Below, piece by piece: positions 6,010 through 10,375 of a stretch of DNA of 10,375 nt. The notes beneath the pieces were generated by a model, which was not told where the DNA came from, made no database searches, and saw only the letters and a program-made list of their open reading frames with translations. The position numbers were made by a program, and so were the translations under genes. The stretch is from Candidatus Bathyarchaeota archaeon (GTDB lineage Archaea > Thermoproteota > Bathyarchaeia > Bathyarchaeales > Bathyarchaeaceae): NCBI GenBank assembly GCA_020346825.1, contig CP070791.1, positions 84,182 to 94,556 on the forward strand, written 5' to 3'. How positions within the stretch are numbered: position 1 is the first letter of the stretch; each line of letters starts with the position of its first letter.

Positions 6010-6651
6010 TTGGAAAGAAAGGATGCCCTATTCTTAGTACTGATCTTGGTGACAGGGCTCTTGGCGGGCGGCGCAGGTGCAACTATAAGTTCTCAAGTAT
6101 TCATTAAGCCTGGACCACAGGGGGTAGAAGGAGCACAAGGACCCGCAGGACCACAGGGGGTAGAAGGAGCACAAGGACCCGCAGGACCACAGGGGGTAGA
6201 AGGAGCACAAGGCCTACCAGGAGTGAACGGATCTGGCTCGATTCTGCAGCTACTTCAAAACAGAAATGAGACACAAATCGACACCAGTAACTACACAGAG
6301 ATGCGGTGGCACAACTTTTCAGATTCTGACTCTTCAATGGAGATAGCAATCAATGTGCAGCAAAATTCAAGAGTCTTTTCACAATTTTCAGGCACGCAAA
6401 TTTTACAACCGCCTGCGTCAATCTGGATAAGGGTAACCGTGGACAATAATTATACTAGTAGCAGGTACATGTGCTCTCTTGGACCACCTGCCAGTGGAAC
6501 ATACGCAATGACGGGGCACATAGAATTTCTAACAGATCCGTTGAACGCGGGGACACACATAATCAACGTTCAGTTCTGGATAGAAGAGGAGCCTTCCCAC
6601 ATACTAATACTGGACAGAATTCTTACCGTAATTGAAGTCACATCACAATGA
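6010..6651 (+). CDS. collagen-like, membrane-anchored surface protein
   Basis: The protein has 213 residues from TTG 6010 (226 from ATG 5971). LERKDALFLVLILVTGLLAGGAGA forms an N-terminal signal or anchor helix, so the rest is predicted to be extracellular. It is followed by 13 uninterrupted Gly-X-Y triplets built from the 12-residue unit GPQGVEGAQGPA, ending GLPGVNG. Such segments form collagen triple helices without hydroxyproline in prokaryotes; 13 triplets is short and may act as a trimerising stalk. The C-terminal 130 residues are a beta-rich globular domain of unknown family, with sequons NGS, NET, NYT, NFS and NYT that suggest N-glycosylation. The gene converges on the rhodanese/beta-helix surface protein and shares its 3' gap. 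The stop codon is followed immediately by a (GC)5 tract. Role is unknown; surface display or adhesion is an inference. Confidence 0.75.
   Translation: MERKDALFLVLILVTGLLAGGAGATISSQVFIKPGPQGVEGAQGPAGPQGVEGAQGPAGPQGVEGAQGLPGVNGSGSILQLLQNRNETQIDTSNYTEMRWHNFSDSDSSMEIAINVQQNSRVFSQFSGTQILQPPASIWIRVTVDNNYTSSRYMCSLGPPASGTYAMTGHIEFLTDPLNAGTHIINVQFWIEEEPSHILILDRILTVIEVTSQ
6112..6212 (+). repeat. 36-bp tandem repeat, about 2.8 copies, encoding Gly-X-Y triplets
   Basis: Copies at 6112-6147 and 6148-6183 are identical base for base; the third, from 6184, is identical to 6212 and then diverges (GLP instead of GPA). Identity at silent positions shows recent expansion by slippage or unequal exchange, so the stalk length probably varies between strains. 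Confidence 0.9.
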
Positions 6652-6661
6652 GCGCGCGCGC
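6652..6661. repeat. (GC)5 tract abutting the collagen-like gene stop
   Basis: GCGCGCGCGC follows the TGA stop with no gap, giving the string TGAGCGCGCGCGCA. The identical 14-base string ends the exchanger gene at 10153-10166. It is shared with the convergent rhodanese gene, whose stop is 51 bases away. Confidence 0.8.
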
Positions 6662-6712
6662 AAGTCTGGATTAAGGACTAGTAGAATTTGGAAGAGACAT
6701 CAGTCTTAATTG

Positions 6713-8203
6713 TTAGTTGTCTAGTGTTTTGAGCAGTCTTCTTTTGTAGATGATTATTATACCTGTAGGCACTACGAGCAGGAGTAGCGCTGGTGTACAT
6801 GTGGGAAACTCTGGAACTATTATTACTTTTTGTGTTGAATGGTTGTAGGTGAAGTATAGGTAACTGTGTGTGCTGTCGGAGCATGGCAACAGATTATATG
6901 GAACTTCTGTGCCATTAACGAAAACTTTGTAGGCATCATTCATTAAAGCTGTAGGAATACATATTCTACAAAAGCCAGTGGTGCCACTTTCACCAGAACC
7001 ATTGAAGCTTATTGCAGTGCCATTGAATTGGAAATCAGATATTGTAGAATTGCAGATAGTTTGAACATTAAATTCTGAGGTAGCATTGAACTCAGAGAAC
7101 ATTCCCAACAGAGGATGGCTGTCTTGGTTATTCATATCAATAACGTAAGGATTATCACATATTCCATCTGCATTCAGGTCTTGCCCTGTGTAGTTACTCC
7201 AGTAGTTCCCTTCAAAACCGTTATCCCAAGTGTTATTGGATACAGCATAGCTCTGGACTTGGTGCCAACTGTTATTGATTAAGTTATTGTAAAAAACAAC
7301 GCTATTGTTGGAATAATCATCTAGGAATTGTATGCCAACATCATTTTCTATCATGGTGTTATCAATTATAGTGTTGTTTGTAGAATTCCTCAAATTAATG
7401 CCGTACTGAGTGTTTTTTATCGTGTTGTCAATTATGTTGTTTCTATTTGAGTTGGTTATGTATATACCGCCTCCTTCCAACCCATAAATTCGTCCACTAT
7501 CTTGTATGGTGAAAGTCCTGACAGTTACATTGTTAGCTGTTATGTGGACAATAGGTGTGATTATTTCACTTCCATTAATTATTGTAGTTTCTCTATCTTC
7601 CCCTATGAGAGATATTGATTTATCTATAATCACATGTTCATAGTATGTTTCTGCTTCAACAAAGATTGTGTGTCCATTTAGAGTCTCAGGGGCATCTATT
7701 GCTGCTTGAATTGTATCATAGTTAATGGTAGTGTTAGCGTTGTGGACTGTTGCGGTCCAAACTCGGTAGAAGGCAGACTGCCATGCCGTGATTCCTCCCA
7801 GCATATTGTAGACCTTCGTGAAGTTGTGGGAGTCAAGGATTTCAGAACCAGTTGCGCTTCTGCCTCCAGCCCTACAATACACTATAATCTCATGATTTTT
7901 GTGACTCGCCAACTCGTTGATTCTTCCAGCCAATTCTGTGTGAGGTATCAGAACTGCGTGGATTATGTGTCCAGCGTCATACTCTTCTTGACGTCTGACA
8001 TCCAAAATCATGAGGTCAGGATAGCTACCATTTGTAATCATGTTGTAGGCTGTTTCCACATTTATGTCTGTGTAAGGCAAAGCATATGCTATCCGCAACC
8101 CTAAGAAACCTACAACACATAAGGACATTGCTATTGACAAAAGCACTAATACGGAAGCTAACAAAACATTCTTCTTCAATTCAACCAGAGTAATACTATG
8201 CAT
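6713..8203 (-). CDS. surface-anchored rhodanese / NosD-like beta-helix fusion protein
   Basis: The protein has 496 residues. A signal or anchor helix spans about 14-40. A complete rhodanese domain follows at about 45-145, with LDVRRQEEYDAGHI and the active-site loop Cys110-RAGGRS, which fits a catalytically competent sulfurtransferase pattern. From about 150 to 365 come right-handed parallel beta-helix repeats: the opening TIQAAIDAPETLNGHTIFVE, repeated NNT.I.NT.I..N.YGI turns, and the closing NYWSNYTGQDLNADGICD with DSHPL, as in NosD-like archaeal surface proteins. A further beta domain has paired Cys residues. The end is VPEFP, a hydrophobic helix, then YKRRLLK, an archaeal C-terminal anchor layout. 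There are more than a dozen N-x-S/T sequons. The TATA box is at 8234-8242, about 30 bases before the ATG, so the leader is very short. Placing a thiol-dependent rhodanese outside the cell beside a beta-helix is unusual. The substrate is unknown. Confidence 0.85.
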   Translation of the reverse strand: MHSITLVELKKNVLLASVLVLLSIAMSLCVVGFLGLRIAYALPYTDINVETAYNMITNGSYPDLMILDVRRQEEYDAGHIIHAVLIPHTELAGRINELASHKNHEIIVYCRAGGRSATGSEILDSHNFTKVYNMLGGITAWQSAFYRVWTATVHNANTTINYDTIQAAIDAPETLNGHTIFVEAETYYEHVIIDKSISLIGEDRETTIINGSEIITPIVHITANNVTVRTFTIQDSGRIYGLEGGGIYITNSNRNNIIDNTIKNTQYGINLRNSTNNTIIDNTMIENDVGIQFLDDYSNNSVVFYNNLINNSWHQVQSYAVSNNTWDNGFEGNYWSNYTGQDLNADGICDNPYVIDMNNQDSHPLLGMFSEFNATSEFNVQTICNSTISDFQFNGTAISFNGSGESGTTGFCRICIPTALMNDAYKVFVNGTEVPYNLLPCSDSTHSYLYFTYNHSTQKVIIVPEFPTCTPALLLLVVPTGIIIIYKRRLLKTLDN

Positions 8204-8233
8204 TTTTTGTAATATAAGCTCTATCCAGCTGTA

Positions 8234-8242
8234 CTATATAAG
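8234..8242 (-). promoter_or_regulatory. TATA box (CTTATATAG) for the rhodanese/beta-helix gene
   Basis: This is a strong TATA match on the minus strand, with about 30 bases between it and the ATG, so the transcript is predicted to be nearly leaderless. A second AT-rich stretch (TTATATTA) lies too close to the ATG to serve. Confidence 0.6.
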
Positions 8243-8311
8243 ATTCAACTATTCCTACTTGGACAATGGGCACCCGCAACATCAGATATTCTCTTAAACA
8301 ATCAAAAACCA

Positions 8312-8319
8312 GTTAAATG
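8312..8319 (+). promoter_or_regulatory. weak TATA-like element for the cupin gene
   Basis: GTTAAATG is the best TATA-like candidate upstream of the cupin; transcription would start near 8340, favouring the GTG at 8360 over the TTG at 8339. The match is weak. Confidence 0.3.
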
Positions 8320-8359
8320 TATTGGGAGCTAGTTAGAATTGTTGTTTAATCTAATAATT

Positions 8360-8704
8360 GTGGAGTGTGGGAGAGAACTGAAGGAAGATAAACCTGCAGC
8401 TCAGGTACTGACGTTGTCTGATCTCATAGATTATCAAGGAGGATCTGTGGTGAGCAGAACACTGGTTGATAAGAAAACAGGAACTTTAACCTTATTCGCA
8501 TTTGATGAAAAACAAGGACTGAGTGAACACACAACACCTTTTGATGCATTAGTGTATCTTCTTGATGGTGAAGCAGAAATCACAATCTCTGGAAAAGCCC
8601 ATTTTCTAAAGAAGGGTGAAATGATCATTATGCCAGCCAATCAACCTCACGCCTTGAAGGCAGTAAAAAAATTCAAAATGATTTTAATAATGATAAAATC
8701 CTGA
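8360..8704 (+). CDS. small single-domain cupin protein
   Basis: The protein has 114 residues from GTG 8360; TTG 8339 is an alternative that adds LFNLIIV-type residues unlikely to belong to a soluble cupin. The two cupin motifs are visible: GLSEHTTPFDALVYLLDGE (Gly53, His57, Asp62, Gly70) and GEMIIMPANQPHALKA (Gly86, Pro92, His97), with His81 between. His57 and His97 are the likely metal ligands. The first motif lacks the second histidine of the classic HxH, as in many one-domain cupins with PFDA. It is a cytoplasmic beta-barrel of unknown substrate; such proteins range from small-molecule enzymes to ligand binders. It stands alone, convergent with the tRNA-His gene, with a CG tract 5 bases after its stop. 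Confidence 0.8.
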   Translation: MECGRELKEDKPAAQVLTLSDLIDYQGGSVVSRTLVDKKTGTLTLFAFDEKQGLSEHTTPFDALVYLLDGEAEITISGKAHFLKKGEMIIMPANQPHALKAVKKFKMILIMIKS

Positions 8705-8709
8705 TTCCA

Positions 8710-8716
8710 CGCGCGC
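8710..8716. repeat. CGCGCGC tract after the cupin stop codon
   Basis: Seven alternating C/G bases (nine with flanking A on both sides) begin 5 bases past the TGA stop of the cupin gene. Confidence 0.6.
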
Positions 8717-8856
8717 ACCAGACCTCATCAACCATCTTCTATGCCTTGACAGAACACTAATCTGAGAACCCTTTCCATGATTCTTTCCCATTAAATCCTT
8801 GGAATAACGCCCTGTACGGTTCTTCATTGGCTTTTATTCAAAATCTTGTAATTTAC
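8717..8856. other. convergent intergenic region, no gene seen
   Basis: These 140 bases separate the cupin and tRNA-His 3' ends. I see no reading frame, tRNA or clear box C/D RNA. A TTTT run on the tRNA strand near 8842-8845 could help to end its transcript. Confidence 0.35.
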
Positions 8857-8872
8857 TGCGTGCGTGCACGTG
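8857..8872. repeat. 16-base alternating tract just past the tRNA-His 3' end
   Basis: TGCGTGCGTGCACGTG alternates perfectly and starts 2 bases beyond the tRNA discriminator base. It shows that the tract pattern also follows a non-coding RNA gene. Confidence 0.7.
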
Positions 8873-8874
8873 AG

Positions 8875-8970
8875 GGCCGAGGCCGGGACTTTCGGTCCGT
8901 GAAAGGACTTTCGAACCCGGGCGCCAGGCTCCACAGGCCTGTAGGCTAACCAGGCTACCTCACCTCGGCC
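8875..8970 (-). tRNA. tRNA-His (GTG) with a T-loop intron
   Basis: On the minus strand a full cloverleaf folds. The acceptor is GCCGAGG/CCTCGGC; the D-stem is AGGT/GCCT with loop AGCCTGGTTA; the anticodon stem is CAGGC/GCCTG with loop CTGTGGA, giving anticodon GTG at 8934-8932. The variable loop has four bases, and the T-stem is CCGGG/CCCGG. The two histidine identity elements are present: an extra G at -1 (8970) and C at 73 (8875). CCA is not encoded, as is common in archaea. The anticodon loop carries no canonical 37/38 intron. Instead 21 bases interrupt the T-loop between positions 59 and 60; removing them gives TTCGAAT, the consensus T-loop. The gene is 96 bases, 75 after splicing. A possible promoter (TAAATAAC on the minus strand near 9010-9017) overlaps the end of the recombinase remnant. 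The 3' end abuts an alternating tract. Confidence 0.93.
8889..8909 (-). other. 21-nt noncanonical tRNA intron at 59/60 with bulge-helix-bulge motif
   Basis: Read 5' to 3' on the minus strand: the outer helix is the T-stem CCGGG/CCCGG. The central 4-bp helix pairs exon TTCG (54-57) with intron CGAA (8894-8891). The 5' bulge is AA|A and the 3' bulge is AG|T. The inner helix is GTCC (8908-8905) with GGAC (8898-8895), closed by loop TTTCAC. This is the strict geometry cut by archaeal tRNA splicing endonuclease, with cleavage between the second and third base of each 3-base bulge. The ends of the intron and flanking exon share the 9-base direct repeat CGAAAGTCC. T-arm introns are known mainly from Thermoproteales, so the acting enzyme here is predicted to be a broad-specificity heteromeric type. 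Confidence 0.88.
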
Positions 8971-9010
8971 ACTATTTCACTGATTTCGTCTACTTTTTGA
9001 AGCATGGTGG

Positions 9011-9154
9011 TTATTTACGTTTTCTGAAGAATAGCAGTTCGTCTTTTTGGCAGACGTATTCGTAGCCTACTTCAATGAGCGATTTGATATCTTTCACTAT
9101 GTTGGCGGCCTTAGTTTTGAATTCGTCACTAGTGTCTTTGAATAGGGTCTCATG
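9011..9154 (-). pseudogene. C-terminal tail of a second tyrosine recombinase, truncated at a GC tract
   Basis: The last 47 codons read HETLFKDTSDEFKTKAANIV, then IKSLIEVGYEYVC, and end FFRKRK. They align with the remnant at 5767-5961 (SDEF, EVGFEYV, KIFGKRK), so both are the same family tail, which I attribute to archaeal integrases. Homology stops at the His codon at 9154; directly before it in frame the GC tract encodes Thr-Arg-Ala. The frame stays open to a TTG at 9223, but that part overlaps the divergent exchanger gene and resembles nothing. There is no credible start and no catalytic residue, so it is a relic. It ends 40 bases upstream of the tRNA-His gene on the same strand. Old integration near the tRNA is possible but not shown. 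Confidence 0.6.
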
Positions 9155-9165
9155 CGCGCGCGTAT
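9151..9165. repeat. (GC) tract between recombinase remnant and exchanger gene
   Basis: GCGCGCGCG at 9154-9162 sits in 15 bases of strict alternation. On one side the recombinase homology ends at the tract; on the other the exchanger start lies 31 bases away, so the tract also precedes a promoter region, as at 982-995. Confidence 0.75.
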
Positions 9166-9195
9166 TTGAAGTAGATTGAAGATAGAATATTTGAG

Positions 9196-10155
9196 GTGCC
9201 AAAATTAGCCGAACTAGCAACATCTGTCATCGTATTGGGAGTTTCTTTGGCAGCTCTTTCTTTTGCATCCCGTTACGTCATCAGATACGTAGAGGATCTC
9301 ATCGAAATAACTGGTTTCGGTGAAACTTCAATAGGGTTTGCTCTTCTTTCAGTAATTACATCAATACCTGAACTGACAGTAGCAATCTTCGCAATAATGG
9401 ATGGCTCGCCCTCTTTGTCCATAGGCGATCTTTTGGGTTCCAATGTTTTCAATATCGGCGTAGTTGTTGGGATATTGATGTTGACGTCGGGCTTCTTAAA
9501 GGAATGCCCTGAAGGTTTGGATGAGCTGGCTGACATTTTGATTTTGGCCTCTATTATCCCCTTGATACTAGTCGTGCTCAAGGTTCCTGAACTTCTTCTT
9601 GGCTTTGGGCTCCTCTCAATCTTTGTTCTAACAGTCTACAAAGAAACGCGAACGAGAACACTGAAACCATTGCCAGATCAAGTGAGTGAAAAAAAGCGGG
9701 GTCCAATCTCTATGATACTACTTAAGATCTTGGGTGGCACACTCGTCGTTGTTCTGTCGGCAAGGTTTGCAGTCTCCTCTGCCCTAGAGATTGCCTTCAG
9801 CTTTGCTGTTGCTCCCATAGTGGTGGGCGCGCTAATTGTCGCCTTTGGAACATCACTACCAGAGTTGAGTTTAAGTCTTACAGCAGTCAAACGAGGACGC
9901 ATACGCCTTGCAAGTGCCAATGCTATTGGCTCCAATCTTACAAATTTGACTCTAATTCTAGGGTTGGTGCTTCTGTCCTCGCTTTTTAGTCCATTTAGGC
10001 TTGACATAACGGCATTTTCAGAAATTATCTCATTTGTGCTCATAACTTCATTGATCATTTGGTATCATATGACAAAGGGGGCTGATTGTCGTCTTGTTGG
10101 GATATCTTTGATTTCCACCTACATAATATTCCAAGTCAACACGATATTACGTTGA
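9196..10155 (+). CDS. Ca2+/cation antiporter (CaCA) family, Na+/Ca2+ exchanger-like protein
   Basis: The integral membrane protein has 319 residues, the usual length of prokaryotic exchangers. Two inverted alpha-repeats are clear: SIGFALLSVITSIPELTVAI (Ser56, Pro58, Glu59) followed by GDLLGSNVFNIG, and VVGALIVAFGTSLPELSLSL (Gly218, Thr219, Ser220, Pro222, Glu223) followed by NAIGSNLTNLTLILG. Glu59 and Glu223 are in the positions that bind Ca2+ and Na+ in this family. About ten membrane helices are expected, with a basic cytoplasmic loop (about 149-170, KETRTRTLK to SEKKRG) between the halves. The first repeat has SITSIPE-type sequence with Ile55-Ser56 weaker than the canonical GTSxPE, so ion preference is uncertain. 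The start is GTG 9196, overlapped by a GAGGTG that may act as a weak ribosome site or reflect a leaderless transcript. It is followed by a partial second copy. Confidence 0.88.
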   Translation: MPKLAELATSVIVLGVSLAALSFASRYVIRYVEDLIEITGFGETSIGFALLSVITSIPELTVAIFAIMDGSPSLSIGDLLGSNVFNIGVVVGILMLTSGFLKECPEGLDELADILILASIIPLILVVLKVPELLLGFGLLSIFVLTVYKETRTRTLKPLPDQVSEKKRGPISMILLKILGGTLVVVLSARFAVSSALEIAFSFAVAPIVVGALIVAFGTSLPELSLSLTAVKRGRIRLASANAIGSNLTNLTLILGLVLLSSLFSPFRLDITAFSEIISFVLITSLIIWYHMTKGADCRLVGISLISTYIIFQVNTILR

Positions 10156-10375
10156 GCGCGCGCGCAGTCAGACGGGGTCGAGTGCAACTTGCTATCGGTG
10201 ACATCATTGGCTCCAACCTCACGAGCCTGACCCTTGTGCTAGGACTAGTTCTCCTAACCTCTCCTTTCAAAGTCGACATGACTATCTTTACCGAGGTCCT
10301 CCCGTTCTTGCTAATAACAACCGTCATATTCTGGCGCTTCATCTTGAGAGGTGGAGTCTCAAAAGTAGGTGGAGC
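10152..10375 (+). pseudogene. C-terminal half of a second exchanger gene, beginning at the GC tract, open at window end
   Basis: In the +3 frame, from 10164, the sequence reads AVRRGRVQLAIGDIIGSNLT and continues SLTLVLGLVLLTSPF to the window edge. It aligns without a gap to the intact exchanger from Ala230-Val231 (AVKRGRIRLASANAIGSNLT) until about residue 262, then through FTEVLPFLLITTVIFW. Roughly 60% of aligned residues are identical by eye, so it is an old paralogue, not a recent copy. The first alpha-repeat and GTSLPE are missing: homology starts right after the tract at 10156-10165. TTG 10152 overlaps the first gene's stop and could be a formal start, but half an exchanger would lack one Glu ligand and is probably not functional. 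It could also be a misjoined assembly, which reads could test. Confidence 0.7.
10156..10165. repeat. (GC)5 tract abutting the exchanger stop and the truncated copy
   Basis: GCGCGCGCGC follows the TGA directly (TGAGCGCGCGCGCA, identical to 6649-6662). The second exchanger's homology begins at its last base. It is thus both a gene-end tract and a truncation boundary. Confidence 0.8.

Noticed and set aside
6112..6212. CRISPR-like array
   Set aside because: The repeats are contiguous, in frame and coding for Gly-X-Y; there are no spacers, and no cas genes are seen in the window.
6104..6349. Minus-strand frame with repeated VLLLPPVVLR
   Set aside because: It is the antisense reading of the 36-bp collagen-like repeat; its repetitiveness is inherited from that repeat.
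7706..8104. 132-codon plus-strand frame
   Set aside because: It is antisense to the rhodanese domain, whose active-site loop and reading frame are clear.
8930..8936. Canonical tRNA intron at 37/38
   Set aside because: The anticodon loop is a normal seven bases (CTGTGGA) on a perfect five-pair stem; the only insertion is in the T-loop.

Overview
The window looks like chromosomal DNA of an archaeon, most likely of the TACK group and plausibly a Bathyarchaeia-like lineage. The reasons are: a large archaeal/eukaryotic-type isoleucyl-tRNA synthetase with a GWDTQGLP motif; a tRNA-His gene without encoded CCA, with G-1 and C73 encoded and a bulge-helix-bulge intron; TATA-like boxes about 25-50 bases before starts; GTG and TTG starts; and extracytoplasmic proteins rich in N-glycosylation sequons with an archaeal-style C-terminal anchor. 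The lineage is an inference from family features; no search was possible.

Layout. 1-603 (+) is the 3' part of a site-2 protease, facing a small one-helix membrane protein (667-861, -). 1088-1690 (+) is a membrane-anchored transglutaminase-like protein and 1900-2421 (+) a small HExxH metalloprotein. Both converge on ileS (2649-5669, -). Upstream of ileS lies a C-terminal remnant of a tyrosine recombinase (5767-5961, -), diverging from a short collagen-like surface protein (6010-6651, +). That gene converges on a rhodanese/beta-helix surface protein (6713-8203, -). A cupin (8360-8704, +) faces the tRNA-His gene (8875-8970, -). Behind the tRNA is a second recombinase tail (9011-9154, -), then a Na+/Ca2+ exchanger family protein (9196-10155, +), followed at once by the C-terminal half of a second, diverged exchanger running off the window. 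Most units appear monocistronic, so there is no clear operon logic. The common theme is membrane and cell-surface housekeeping, with traces of old integration events.

Two things stand out. First, the tRNA-His gene carries a 21-nt insertion in its T-loop that folds as an essentially perfect bulge-helix-bulge intron at position 59/60; removing it restores a consensus T-loop. Second, nearly every gene 3' end, protein-coding or tRNA, is followed within 0-8 bases by a short alternating G/C (purine-pyrimidine) tract such as GCGCGCGCGC. Two gene remnants, the recombinase tail at 9154 and the half exchanger at 10164, begin exactly at such a tract. This suggests that the tracts are functional 3'-end or boundary elements, or recombination breakpoints, or both.
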